Below are positions 13,021-24,988 of a stretch of DNA of 64,000 bases, in pieces. Under the pieces are notes generated by a model, which saw only the letters and a program-made list of their open reading frames with translations, did not search any database and was not told where the DNA came from. The stretch comes from Annona cherimola. Its lineage: Eukaryota > Streptophyta > Magnoliopsida > Magnoliales > Annonaceae. The position numbers and the translations under genes were made by a program. The stretch spans positions 31,227,452-31,291,451 of the forward strand of contig CM059972.1 in assembly GCA_030490835.1 (NCBI GenBank), written 5' to 3'. Numbering within the stretch: position 1 is the first letter of the stretch; each line of letters opens with the position of its first letter.

Positions 13021-13483
13021 AGTGATAAGTTTATAATTTCATTATTTATAATAACAACAGATTATATAAGTAAAATAATAATATATAGTTAACTTACAAA
13101 ATTTTAAAATATATTGCAATATAAAGAATATTTCTAAAATAAAATTTAATATAAAAACAAGATAAAAGAAGAAAATTAATGAAGATAAAATTAAATGAGA
13201 GAAATAAAAGATAAATATAAATGAAAATAATATAATTATAATATGTCAAATACGTACTCAAATATAAATATAAATAATACAAAATATACAAAATATAAAG
13301 AAATATTGTAAAATATTGAAAAATAATAATGATAATTTAAGTTGATCGGTCAAAATCCGCGTAAGGCATCCTACTTGGCAAGGGTAGTCTTTTTGACCAA
13401 TTAAATAATAATGGACCTTCCCAATTATTATTTAAATATAATGCAGGTTATATTTATATTTTCATTTTTGAATGTTATTTCAG

Positions 13484-13690
13484 CAACCCATGTAGCTCGG
13501 TTGGCATACAGATGGTTAAAGTGGTCTTAGATGTCTAGTGTTCGAGTAGAGGATTCCGTAGAAAAAATTAATTTTTGCACTTTTGCGTCCCCGGGCATGT
13601 AAGCCCCACATGATATGATAGAATGAGATAAGATTGAAATTTAAGTTTAAAAGAGTTTTATCTTTTATTTCCTATCTTAGCTACAATAAC
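13484..13690 (+). mobile_element. Probable old tRNA-derived SINE
   Basis: A Pol III box A-like motif (TAGCTCGGTTGG, 13493-13504) is followed about 35 bp later by a degenerate box B (GTGTTCGAGTA, 13539-13549). A GC-containing body and an AT-rich tail follow. The spacing fits a tRNA-derived SINE head. No target duplication was found, and the right end is approximate. Confidence 0.45.
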
Positions 13691-13699
13691 TTTTATAAA

Positions 13700-15015
13700 A
13701 GAGTTTGGGGAGTTGGCAAATGGAGGCATTCGGAAGAGAGGTTTGGGGAAACTAGAATTGCGAAATGAGGAAAAGCTACGTAAAGCAAGTAGTATCTTAC
13801 TTGAAGTTATAAAATAGTTTCCAAATTAATTATTATTGTTGTAATTATGTTTGAGCAATTAATTAGATTATTTTAATTAATTGTTCATGATATTTATAAT
13901 ACATATTTTGATTTTAGGCTATAGATTTTATATATTTGGTATAATTTACTTTTATATTCTTATAAATTTTCAAGGATGTAAAATTATGTAGATAAATTGT
14001 ACTTTAGATTATGCATAAAATACATATTTTATATTGTTATGTTTTATTATGCATTTTTTTATAAATGCATTTATGTAAATTAATATGCAATAAATATATG
14101 TGGGCACTCGAATTATATTTTAATGACCTGAGTTAATTACAGTATATATAATGATAATATAATCTGCACAAATTGAATTATATATAAGTGAAGGAACTTC
14201 GTCCAAGAAAAGAATTCCACGAGGATTTTTGGAATGGAAGAAATTCTGTCAGAGAGAGGAATCTCATCCAAAGCATGTGAATCTTCCTTTTGCAACGATT
14301 TTTTTTTTGATATTTTTAATACATTTAATAATTTTGATGCTTCTGATGTTGTGGTACTTTTAGAAATTGATGTGTAGCTCATTGCAACAATAAAGGCTAA
14401 ATAAGAGGGGTCCTTATAAGGCCCACCTGCAGTAAAGGCTATGATGATGCGGCTTAATGTGGGTCGTTCATTCCATTTTGTTATGATTTATGCATTTGAA
14501 CTCTGATTTGAATGATCAAATAGTCTATTTCTATGTTTTTTATGCTTCTGGACTCAATGAAAGGGTTTGATTTTGCATTTGAGGTCTAATTTTTAAGATA
14601 TTAAATTAGATGATTATTTTATCATTTAATTAAATTTTATTTGGGCCATTATCCATTTTCAAATAATTTTCTACTTGTTAGTCATGTTGAGACTAATCCA
14701 TTATTTTTACAGGCATACAAAATCAAGTGAGACGCTAGCGTTTTGGATTTACGTAAAGATTTTCAAGAATATTTATTTCTATTTATTTATTTTAAAGACA
14801 TATACTAAGAATGATATACTTGTAAAAAAATTTCTTTGTGCTTTTATGTAATAATGAGAACATGACTAGGGGAAGTTGAATTTTGAAATTTTTATGAAAT
14901 TATAATAATTAATTTTGCCATAAATGTTTGATTGATCTTGGAGATTTGCATTAAATATACAGCAGGATCACTTTTCTGGAATGATATGTTACAAATATCA
15001 TTTAACTATTATGTA
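13700..15015. other. Intergenic, AT-rich, no gene seen
   Basis: No recognisable gene. An 81-codon minus-strand frame at 14137-14382 matches no family I know. Confidence 0.4.
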
Positions 15016-15024
15016 TATAATATA
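15016..15024. repeat. Left 9-bp target-site duplication of the Mutator-like element
   Basis: TATAATATA directly precedes the left end. The same 9 bp follow the right end at 27774-27782. Nine bases is the usual Mutator-superfamily target duplication. Confidence 0.85.
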
Positions 15025-15368
15025 GGAATGTGATTTTTTGCGCCTGGGTGAAGTCCCAATCTGTGTGTTTGCTCCTCGCCCCACGCCTGCACGCCGTTGG
15101 ATTGGGCGGGTTTGCGCTCCGCCGCACGATCGAAATTCCCCGCCCAAATCCCACTTTTGCCCAATACCTCTCGCCCTCTCGCTCGAATTGTAAAACTCTT
15201 GAAATCCCGCCCAAATCGCATCTTCAGCCCCATGTGCTCAACGGGATCCTCAGGTACCGTTGTCTCTCCTCTCACAGCATGCCTCTGCCTCTGCCTCTCT
15301 CCTCTGCCTCTCCTCTCCGGTCTCTCTTCGACGGCTCTTCGGTCCTCTCTGGCTACAGTGCGACGAAG
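15025..15368 (+). repeat. Left terminal inverted repeat of the MULE
   Basis: Aligns with the reverse complement of about 27405-27773. Shared landmarks are GGAATGTGATTTTTTGCGCC, CGCCGTTGGAT, CGCCCAAATCCCACTTTTGC and CTCAACGGGATCC, followed by CT-rich sequence. The match fades at the junction with the LRR-receptor fragment. Confidence 0.85.
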
Positions 15369-16562
15369 GTTGAGGACAGTAACAGCAATAATGCCTAGGG
15401 CAATAAGAGCAGCAACACCTATGGCAATGAGTGAAGATATGCTGAGGATTATCTTTTTGTGCCTGAAGTTGGTTGAGAAGGGACCAGCCCCAGAGTTGTC
15501 AGAGGAGTTTGGATTTAGGACAGTGGGCTTGGGAAGAACAGCACTGCAGGAGCGATTGATAACAGCCCCATAGAGGGAAGGGTTGTCTGAGAAAAATGAG
15601 GGGAAAATAGTGTTGAAGAAGCCGCCCACAGGAAGCTCACCTTGGAGATGGTTGTAGGAGATGTCGAAGGAGGCAAGGTGGAGGAGATTCGAGAGCTGCT
15701 TGGGAAGAGAGCCGGACAGGTTGTTATGGTTGAAATCTACAATTTGAATGCTTGAGAGGTCGGCTATGGTTGGAGGGATTGGGCCCTGTAGGTTGTTATG
15801 ACAGAGAATCCTAAAGCAACAAAACCGAAAGAGAATATGTTTCTGTCAATGGCCAACAACACCTACAATCTTTAGATTCCCAATGCTCCCTGGAATTGCA
15901 CCCACGAAAGAATTACTGGACATATTCAGGAGTTGCAAGTTGCATAAAACTCCAATGTCTGATGGGATCTTTCCAGGCAATAAATTGTCTGACAAATCCA
16001 AGACCTGAAGATTCTGGAGCAAGGCTACTGACGATCCATTGGAAGGATTCTCAATGATCCCAGATAAATTATTGTGTGAAAGAGAAATTCTTTTCAACCC
16101 CAATTGGAAAAGCCATGTTGGAAGATTACCACCCAATGCATTCCGGCTAAAATCCACCACAGATAGACTTTTGCAATTGACCATTGACTCTGGCAAGTTC
16201 CCTATCAACCTATTTCCTAAAAAATTTAGGTTCTTCAACAAATCAGGTGTCCAATGAATCGGGAATGCTGCCTGTAAGGCCATTTCCTGACAAATCCAAC
16301 GACATGAGATTTAGCATATCTCCAATCCACAAAGGAACTTCTCTAGAGAATGAATTTGAATGCAAGCTCAAAGAACTGCACATTGCCAATTTCTGCATAG
16401 AATCTGGAAAGGTCCCAAATAGAGAATTCTCACTGAAATCTATAGATTTTAAGAGCACTCAGCCCCCTAAATCATCTGTTAATGGCCCAGAAAACTTGTT
16501 CTTACTCAAGTTGATGGTTCTCCGATTGTACAAGTTTTCAATGTCGCTTGGAATCTATGTAT
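15369..16562 (-). pseudogene. Captured LRR receptor-like kinase fragment (IRK/PXC2-like ectodomain and membrane helix)
   Basis: On the minus strand several leucine-rich repeats can be read (LDLSGNGLTGSIPDSL, LQVLDLSDNLLPGKIPSDI, LNMSSNSFVGAIPGSI). They are followed by the end-of-ectodomain segment NPSLYGAVINRSC and a membrane helix ISSLIAIGVAALIALGIIAV at about 15450-15390. The kinase domain is absent. Stops and frame changes occur near 16459, 16260 and 15845, so it cannot encode an intact receptor. Spacing and wording of the C-terminal part resemble the IRK/PXC2 subgroup, which is my inference. The fragment stops at the MULE inverted repeat, and the last frame (15629-15009) reads on through it. 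It looks like a transduplicated host gene piece. Confidence 0.75.
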
Positions 16563-17781
16563 TTCACTAGGGAAACTATTTCAATGTAGCACTCAATGCA
16601 CCCTACTGCATTGAGTCAGCTCTCTTGCACTTGCACCCGTACTTTTCAAGTATTTGTTGTGCCGATTTGATGCACCCAACCCTTCCCTCCACCTCAAGCA
16701 CAACATATATATTGCTTGGCTAATACAATCCCATTGCTTCAAAACTTTCCCTTCTGTCCCAATGATCGTACCTTAACTTAATCTGTTCTCTTCCATTCCA
16801 TAGTTAAAGGCAGTAGCAGCAGTCAATGGGTAGCAATAAGTCAATCTTCATGCAACTGTAAGTGCCAACTTGGTAGACTTTCCCTTTCTACTGCAGGTTG
16901 GAATCCGATGGTAGAGATTGTAGGATGGAGTCGTCGATGCCTAGCTGGCTGGGGTAGGGAGAGTAGGGTGGAGAGAGGAGATTGGGAAGCAAGGAAGGAC
17001 AGCAACAACCACCACTTCTCCTACTCTTCTCCACTCGTTTATTGCCTTCGCCCCTGACATGATGCTCTTCCCCAGCGCAGCTGTACAATTTTCAGCAACT
17101 ACGTTTCAGGTCCAAGACTTTCACAGCAACTCCTGCTTTCACCCGAGGCAAAGCAGCGCCCACCAATGCTAGCCATTCTCTCAAAGATCCGAGCTTTCGG
17201 CGCCTACCCTGCTCTCGAAGATCCATTTTTTTTTTTTGTACTGTGAATAATTCCCAATGTAACTCTGTGAATAATTCCTAATGTAACTCATTGTAATCTA
17301 ATGATTTTGTATTGTGAATGTGAATTCGAGAGAATCTTTTTGAATTTGAGAGAATCTTAATGACATGAAATTCGTGTTTGAATAATTCTCTACCATTCAT
17401 TCCTTTTGGCCATTCTCAAAAAATTCAACATCCATAAAGACTTCTTTCATTAGAAAAAAAACTCCATAAATATAAGTAACCTATAACATTCAACATTTCA
17501 ATCCATTAAATATAAAAACTCTATAACTAGCCATTCATTCATTCCATTTGGCCATTCTCAAATGTATTCAACATCCATAAAGGCTTCTTTCATTAAAAAA
17601 AACTACATAAATATAAGCAACCTTACATCCATAAAAACTCTATAACATTCAGCACTCCATTCTTATAGGATTCAAGCAACCTTGAACATTGTATCACTTA
17701 GAAACAAAATAAGTCCAAATCCAAGCTATTCCATGCATACATACTCTATACAAACATAAGATCTCCCATTTTATAATTGTT
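16563..17781. other. MULE interior without a recognised gene
   Basis: Contains a GC-richer stretch (16890-17220) with no clear product. An imperfect direct repeat of about 135 bp follows (17389-17525 and 17526-17660). Both copies share GGCCATTCTCAAA, TCAACATCCATAAA and CTTCTTTCATTA. Confidence 0.5.
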
Positions 17782-18387
17782 TCATAACGCTAAGTAAATG
17801 ACAATGACAAGAACTAGACCACATAGAGTAACGAGTAAGACTTCATTTCTCTTTAGATTGTTAGCCAGCTCCATCTCCCTCTTGTCTCTCTTTTCATTTG
17901 CTTCTCTCATAACGAGGTCTCTCATCTTTATTAATTGCTTCAATTGACGTATGTTTGTCATATGCCGCTCCCTCAAATCATCAACACAGTTGATTAATTC
18001 TCCCATATCCACCACTATTTGGTCTTGATTGATGGTTGATACTTGGGTTTCGGATCAGCTAGCTGTTTCAAGATCATGGTTCGATACAATCTCGCTTTTT
18101 GATGAATGACACTCATCCACCCATCTAAAAAACTTACACGCCGGTGATGTATCCTGCAAAATGCAAAAAAAGAAAATATTAAACAAATTACGTTGTGGTA
18201 TGCAATGCAATTCTATAAATGAGATTTATGCAAATAACACAAGACTTACACGATATTGTGGACATCAAAGAAACCGCCGACCCGGATTTCGTGTTGTATG
18301 AGAGGTTAGCACTATGGCTGGTAGACCACATGAGCATACAAAAGTCTTACTTCCATGCAACTTAGTTCTTGCACTTGAAGATGTCAT
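17782..18387 (-). pseudogene. GRF-type zinc-finger protein with C-terminal coiled coil and membrane helix
   Basis: Two exons, 18387-18250 and 18153-17782, with donor CGT|GTAAGT and acceptor GCAG|GATAC. Exon 1 gives the GRF zinc-finger pattern CSCG...TRNPGRRFL.CP, with a stop between the last two parts. Exon 2 continues with FFRWVDECH. A charged coiled-coil region (MRDLVMREANEKRDKREMEL) follows, then a hydrophobic C-terminal helix (LLVTLCGLVLVIVIYLAL). A second stop precedes the coiled coil. Small GRF-finger proteins of this plan are common in plant genomes and often sit inside DNA transposons. Whether this one belongs to the MULE or was captured is unknown. Confidence 0.65.
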
Positions 18388-18888
18388 TTTACTTGTGCCT
18401 ACCTGTTTATCAAGAAAAGGAAACAATGATAAGCTAGAAAGTCAAGAAAATCGATAATTGCAGTCAAAGTGAGAAGTAAGAAAAATCTACAATGTAAGAT
18501 GAAGTTATTGAAGATACCACGGCCTCGGCCCATAGACGTGCAATAATCATCACCTATCGAAGTGGATACATCAGTCGAGCTTGAGACCTTGAAAGTAGTA
18601 CGATTTCATTTGTCATGACCCACAACAAATTTTGACAACCACGACAAAATCTTGCTCCACTTCGTGGTTGTTCTAAAGGTCCTTTCATGCATTTAAAAGA
18701 CCTTCCTTTTGTTACTGAAACATGTGCAGGAAAAATGGCAGTTTGAGAACTTTATGATGTTATTGTTTTACAAGAGCTCACTGCATCATTACCCAAACCC
18801 GCATCCGGTCCTATGCTTAAGATTGAAGTTATCGCTTGAAACCCCAGTAGGATTTTCTCTTGGAGCAGTTTTATCAGTCTCGATTGTC
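18388..18888 (-). pseudogene. C-terminal tail region of the MULE transposase gene
   Basis: Removing the insert at 18894-20307 lets the minus-strand transposase frame run on from RSEVI into RQSRL without a shift, before stops appear. The remaining sequence toward 18400 is probably degenerate 3' coding and untranslated sequence. It is not recognised in detail. Confidence 0.4.
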
Positions 18889-18893
18889 GTATG

Positions 18894-20307
18894 AGTGGGA
18901 GTGTAAATTACTAATTACAATTAGACCCGACCCGATGGGTTCAGTAATAAGGGAAGCCCGCGCGCTAGGGTTTATTTTCATCCCGCACCCAGCTATCTTT
19001 TCTTCTTCTTCTCTTCCCGTTCTCTGCTTCTTATCTTCTTTCCCTAGCATTCAGTTCGGTCTAGCCATAGATTCCTTCAAGAAAGCTTTACCGACTGCTT
19101 CAAGATTGTCGACTCCAATCGTGGAAGCTCCGAATCTCTACGATCCAAGTTAGGATCACTATTTTTGGGGTAAATTACGATCTAGGTAAGTAGATGTTGC
19201 CCCTTCTTAATTTAGTGATAAAATTTCATGCTAAACGTGATGTGGGACTGGTGGGAGTGTGTAGCATCGAATAATTTCATGGTATGGGGCGTAGGGGTCG
19301 TAACAGTTAGGGGTTCGTGGGGAATTTGCTATGAATGTGGGATTTCTATGAAGTAAAGGATTCATTAACAATTTCTATATTTTAAATGTGACGTTAATCA
19401 ATTCGGCTTAAACAAGAGTACAAATTGAGGGTTCCCTTATTTTGCGTCTGTCATGTGTTTGGTAAAATGCTTGTATGACAGTTTTGTGTGTTGAATTTAA
19501 AGTAAACCTTGCCGATGTTGTATGTGTGGTTTGTGGCATTTATCCTTGTCTGTTATGTATAATGTGTTGTTTAAAATGATCAGTTGTAAAGAGTTGTTCA
19601 TGGTCCTGATTGACATGAGGAGAGGGTTGTTCATGACCCTTGATAGACACGAGTAGAGGATTGTTCGTGTTCTCTTATTTATATGTGGTTTTATGCATAC
19701 GATTTTGGGAGTGGGTGTTTGGACCCATATGTCTTATCATGAACACAACATGTGCATCCAGAATTTACTTATTTCCACTTTGTGCTAACCACTATCTACT
19801 TGCTGAGTGTATTTAGACTCATATCGTTTGTTATTTTGCCTTTAGATCACAGGCCAGGTGGAGAACTTCAAGATGGGACAAGTTGAAGATCATATTTGGG
19901 AGACCATAGCACAATAACTTTAATTTCAGTTTTTTTAAAATTTGTGCTCTTTTGATATTCGTATATGTAGACAATTATTGAGACGGATTTAATTTGATAA
20001 ACAATTGTATTTGGTATTTCGGATTGGATTATAATCTTTGTGGGTGCACATATGCATAATCATTAGGTTTGCTTGATGTGTATGGGTAACATTCAATGAT
20101 TTTCTTTCTATATGAATGTCTTTATTATATGAAGGTGCAAGTATATAAATATAGGATTGCATGTTACAAATTGAAATATTTATGAATATCAGGTCATGTA
20201 TTCCATATTACCCCTTGTATATTATGGGGAGATGCTGCCGAATTTTTCTTGGGTTGTGTAGTACCCATTGACTAGTTATTGAGTATTTTTAGGAATGGGG
20301 CGTTACA
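18894..20307. mobile_element. 1.4-kb insertion in the transposase, probable solo LTR
   Basis: It is flanked by the 5-bp direct repeat GTATG (18889-18893 and 20308-20312). The right end reads GGGGCGTTACA, as in many plant Ty3/gypsy LTRs. Near the left end a GC-rich stretch is followed by CTTCTTCTTCTC and an AGGGTTT motif, like an LTR transcription start region. There are no internal genes. The left terminus starts AG rather than TG, so either it is mutated or the class is wrong. Removing one GTATG and the insert restores an open transposase frame. Confidence 0.6.
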
Positions 20308-22149
20308 GTATGACCTCACTTCTAATGTAAGTCCACCATTTTGATAATGTATGACGACGAATAGCAATGGATTGGGTAGCTTCCTTGTCACCAATTGTGG
20401 ATGAACATTTGAACTGAGATTTAGCATCTCGTGTCCATCGTGGAAGAATATGAGATGGAGTGATGATTTTCATTTTTAGAAAACATAACAATGTGATAAT
20501 ATGCTTGTAAAGAATACTAGATGACTCAAATTTCAGGCATGGGCATTTTTGCTACCATTTCCTCCGTGTTCTATGTTATGATTTTTCGCTTGTTCTCATC
20601 TTCTCCGTCTAATAAGAATACTTTCCACTGTTGCATTGCTCCCCCATCAGCAATTTTCTCTGCAATATAGTGCATACACTCGACCACTTCTGTTTGAGAC
20701 TCTAAGAAGATATTCCTAGTATACACCTTTGTCATATGATCTTCAATACTACATTTAGTCTTCAGCTCAGGAACGGCATAGAAGGTCTTGAAATCAGCAT
20801 CAGCTTCAGCCTCATGTCTCCGTGCAAGTGCTTTGTCATAGCCATTTGAAAAATCAATTAAATTTTATTTTCGTGAAACAAACTCATCAAAAAAAGCATT
20901 TATACTCTCACTACGCTGGGTAGTTCTCATCCCGGCCGAGAATATCTTCTTCGTATAAGCAGGAATCCACATATGACGAATATCATACATGTGTTGCAAC
21001 CATGTATTATCTTGCAGTTTAAACTCTTCTATCATTGCACTCCAACTACTTTCAAATTCCTCATCGCTATTGGTGCCAAACAAACAATAGTTCCATTTTG
21101 TCTTGAATATAGACTACTGGTGAATGGTATGAGATAATTTCTCTAGTAATTTTTTACGTATATGCCACAAGCATAAGAGATGATTAGAGTTTGGAAAGAC
21201 TGCTGCAATTGTTGCACCAATAGCTGCATCTTGATCCGTGATGATGGTTGTGGGATGGGCTCCATCCATTGCATCTACCCAGCTTTGGAATAACTATTTA
21301 AAGTCTTCTGTTGTCTCTCCAAAAAGTAAACCTGCACCGAATAAGCATGTCTGCTTATGCTGATTAACACCAACAAAAGGACCGAATGACATGTCATACT
21401 CATTTGTCTTATATGCAGTGTCGAAACACACTACATCACCAAATACCTGTTCCGGCCTCGTGAAAAATTATTTTAATTATTTTCCCCCGGTTTTGAAAAT
21501 AAATGCTTAATTAATTTCCCAGCAAAATTTTAAAGCATTTAATATTTTAACCGAGTCCAAAAAGTATATCACAGAAATATTTTGCATTGTGTTCCATATT
21601 CTGATTTTACATCTCCAACGAGAAAATACTTGATTAAAAGAGCTGAATACAATAGTCCATAAAAAATACTTATTTTTATTGAAATAATGATGAAATGCGT
21701 AGAAGATCTTTCTACGTCTTTACAAGGGCACGAAAAATCGTGTCTAACAAAAATATAAAGTTAAGTGAGTACATTTCGCCCTGTGCCATGACTCAAAAGT
21801 GAATAGTACATGACGCCATGCGCCATGACTCAAATGTTGGTAGTATATGATGCCATGTGCGCGACTCAAATGTGAGTTTATGCTTAGCCCGTCGACCAGC
21901 GATGACTTTGGGAACTAGTGAGGGGCCTGTCGGCTACATTAGTGACCCTTACACAGTAAACTAAGTGCGCTTTTAGCTTATAGATTTACACAACAGACCA
22001 GCGTGTCCCACTTTTAGCTTCTGTACTTGTACAAGAAACCAGTGTCTCCCGCATTTAGTCTTTGGATTGAAATTTAGGTAGTTTTACCCAGAATTGGATT
22101 TAACCGAATTTTGAAAATATGTTTAAGTCGACTTGCACCAACTAAAGAG

Positions 22150-22295
22150 GTTTGGGCCCAACTGGGCTTGTTGAAGAGTTTTGGGCCCAAGTGGGCTTGT
22201 TGGGAGTTTCGGGCCGTCTTGGGCTTGTTAAAGAATTTTGGGCCATAGTGGGCTCGTTGAAGAGTTTTGGGCCCAAAAGGGCTTGCTCGGACATT
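22150..22295. repeat. Short tandem repeat, units of about 30 bp
   Basis: Four to five diverged units of the form GGGCTTGTTGAAGAGTTTTG followed by GGCCCAAGT. Confidence 0.7.
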
Positions 22296-22539
22296 AAGGC
22301 TCGGGTTGAGCAAAGAGGTTGTTTTTTCTTTTTTTTTTCATATATATATATATATAATAAAAAGGTACTTAGCCCCGTGTATCAACTTAACCCACTACCT
22401 GGGGGATATTTACTCGGGGAGAAACATATAATTTTTTTTAATAATATACATATTTTTTTTTGAAGGTCTGTAAGATATATATGTGAATTTTTAAAAAAAA
22501 ATTCGGGCGGGCCCGCGGGACAAAATATTTTTTTTTGAA

Positions 22540-23115
22540 GGCCCGCTGGACACATATACATATTTTGAAAAAATAAAATATTCATTTTTGGAGGCCCGCA
22601 GGATATATATATTTTTTAGAAAACAAAATATTTTTTTGGACGCCCACGGGACATATATATATGGCGCGCCCAGTGGAATCCCGGGACGCCGGGCCTTCAT
22701 ATATATATATATTATATCTTTTTTTATATCATAAAAAGTACTTAGCTTTATATATATATATATATGTATATATATGGCGCGCCCGGTGGGATCCCGGGAC
22801 CCCGGACCTTCATATATATATATATATATATTATTATCTATTATTTTTTTATATATATCATAAAAAATACTTAGCTTTATATGTATATATATAGCGCGCC
22901 CAGTGGGATCTCGGGACCCCGAGCCTTCATATATATATTATTATCTTTTTTATATCATAAAAAGTACTTAGCTTTATATGTATATATATATATAGCGCGC
23001 CCGGTGGGATCCCGGGACCTCGGGCCTTCATACATACATACATATATATATTATTATCTATTATTTTTTTATATATATATCATAAAAAAATACTTAGCTT
23101 TATATGTATATATAT
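22540..23115. repeat. Tandem array alternating GC-rich blocks with TA-rich spacers
   Basis: Four good units have the block GGCGCGCCCGGTGGGATCCC followed by GGGACC and GGGCCTTC. Blocks start at 22663, 22776, 22893 and 22994 (spacing 113, 117 and 101 bp). Between blocks are (TA)n tracts and the shared phrase ATCATAAAAA.TACTTAGCTTTATAT. Shorter degenerate blocks (GGCCCGC, GGCCCGCAGG) lie upstream from 22500. Confidence 0.85.
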
Positions 23116-23629
23116 GACACACCCTGCGCAGGAAAAATAGTTTTTGGAAATAATATATATGTATATATATATACTTTTAATAATACATATATATATATTA
23201 AAAATATATATACTTAACTCGTGTGTCAATTCAACCCGCCAGTCGGGGAGTATCCACGTTGGGAAAAGTATTTTTCATAAAATAATTCATATATGTGTAT
23301 TATTTTTTAATAAGAAAGAAACTTTTTTTCACCTAAAGAGAAAAAAATAAAAAGATAAAAAAATCTTGAGAACTTACGTTCTCTTTTCTTTCAGGGTGAG
23401 AGAGCTTCTCTAGGTTCTCCCTTCTCGTTGTTGCGTTGGAGTTTTTTTTTTTTTTTAGCACCAAAGGAGTATGGCTGTCTCGATGCACAAATTGCTGTTC
23501 ACCTCTTTTTTTTCGTCGTGTCTTCACCTCCCGTGGTTGCCGTGGATGAGAAGCTTCAGGTCCTATTTATAAGTCACGGCTGATCTGGAGCGTTCAGTTC
23601 CGCGGGTTTGGGCGGGTTCCGCAATTATT

Positions 23630-24200
23630 TGAAGGTGAACACTTCGTTCCGCACAAAGACGTTACTTGGTCTCCAAGGAGCTGTTCCCGCGGAATAGAGG
23701 TTCGAGTATTGAGTCATCTTGGGAAAGACGCATGTTACCTTTGGTTTTGCATTTGCAATGCAGCAAACGCTTTCTCCTATCACTTCTAAGTTTGCACTCC
23801 ACAACCCACTTGTCACTATTAGCACCAGCGCAGCTATTCTACCCTCCCAGGACTCGTCAGCAAATTGCAACACGACAAAGCGTTTCTTAAGCATCTGCAT
23901 ATCATTATTCTGGGTGTTCAGATTCAATCCGTGAGCTGCTTGCTTCGGGTGCTGATCGGCTTCAAAGAGATTCCTCTAGGAGAATACCATATACCGTTGC
24001 ATTGAGGCACAAGCATGGCACATGCGTAGCTTTTCTCAATCCTTACTTCTGCAGAGCCTTTGGTTTGGCCTTCAACCTTGAAGTTCATTGGTGAGCTTAT
24101 CCCAGATGCGAAGGCCTTTCTCGAGAGGGCTCTCATGAATGTCAACAAGAAGCGGGATTTGAAGGAGCAACTGGCCTGAGATCTGGGTCGAGTTTTGCTT
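23630..24200. other. Exon-like sequence of unknown origin inside the MULE
   Basis: This stretch has balanced composition and several frames of 60-100 codons on both strands (for example 23719-23934 plus, 23625-23927 minus and 23924-24148 minus). That fits a captured gene or cDNA fragment. I do not recognise the product, and the correct strand is not decided. Confidence 0.35.
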
Positions 24201-24208
24201 GGCTGGAT

Positions 24209-24789
24209 TAGGGGTGGGAATCGGGGCGGGTCGACCCGTGACCCGCCCCGCCCGACCCTGTTTTAATACCGGGGCGGGTCAGGGGTGTGTACCCGGCGGG
24301 GCGGGTCGGGATTTTCGGGTTTTCAAAGAAATACGGGTCGGGGCAAAATGCGAATTTTCACAGGGTGGCGGGGCGGGTCAAGGCGGGTAGGGGCGGGTCA
24401 ACCTGCTGACCCGTTTTCTGATATTTTACATTAAAAAGAAAAACCACGTTTAATGCTAATATTCATGTTTTATTTAATTATTTATATTTACTTTGATTGA
24501 TTAATAATAGATTCAAGCATATAGTAATTAAATTTAATATAAATTTGTCTTTATACTTGATAGTTTTATAAATTTTTAAAAATTTCTTACTTGACCCGCA
24601 ATTTTTTACCCGACCCGTTGACCCGATACCGACCCGAATTTTGTCCCGAGACCTTGTAGAAAAAAGTAAGGGTCAAACCGACCTTGTCCCGACCCGGTAT
24701 AAAATAAGGGTCAAACAAGATTTTTGAAAAAGAGGGTCAGGGTTGGGCACACCCTGACCCGCCCCGACCCGCCCCGATTCCCACCCCTA
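24209..24789. mobile_element. 581-bp hAT-type MITE
   Basis: The inverted ends are TAGGGGTGGGAATCGGGGCG and its complement. They are flanked by a perfect 8-bp duplication, GGCTGGAT (24201-24208 and 24790-24797), the hAT-superfamily size. The ends are filled with GACCCG/CGGGTC repeats and the centre is AT-rich. It interrupts the eL24-derived fragment and its unknown neighbour. Confidence 0.9.
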
Positions 24790-24797
24790 GGCTGGAT

Positions 24798-24988
24798 GTC
24801 CTTCTTGTGCTGATTCCTGTACATGGCAGTCCGGGTAAGCTTGGTTGGCTTCAGTCAGTCGTGGAAGTACCTCTTGCATTTTGAATTGGCAAACAAGAAG
24901 GCCTGAGAATCTGCCGGACAAATCTAATGCCTTCGCTGGGATATATCTTGGCACCATTGAGACGACGGAGTTCGGTCTTGAGAACCAT
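24798..24988 (-). pseudogene. Fragment of ribosomal protein eL24 (RPL24) coding sequence
   Basis: From the ATG at 24988 the minus strand reads MVLKTELRRLNGAKIYP, then GIRFVR. After a frame change it continues FLFANSKCKRYFHD, a stop, LKPTKLT and YRNQHKKDI. This is the conserved N-terminal half of eukaryotic eL24, about 60 codons without introns. It ends where the hAT MITE target begins. The missing introns suggest a reverse-transcribed copy or exon capture. It is non-functional. Confidence 0.8.

Noticed and set aside
14137..14382. 81-codon minus-strand frame as a possible gene
   Set aside because: No similarity, no splice partner, AT-rich.
22540..23115. CRISPR-like repeat and spacer pattern
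   Set aside because: The spacers are themselves repeated TA tracts, and this is a plant nuclear genome.
22382..23117. Series of frames of 60-100 codons
   Set aside because: All derive from TA tracts and the GC-block array; low complexity.
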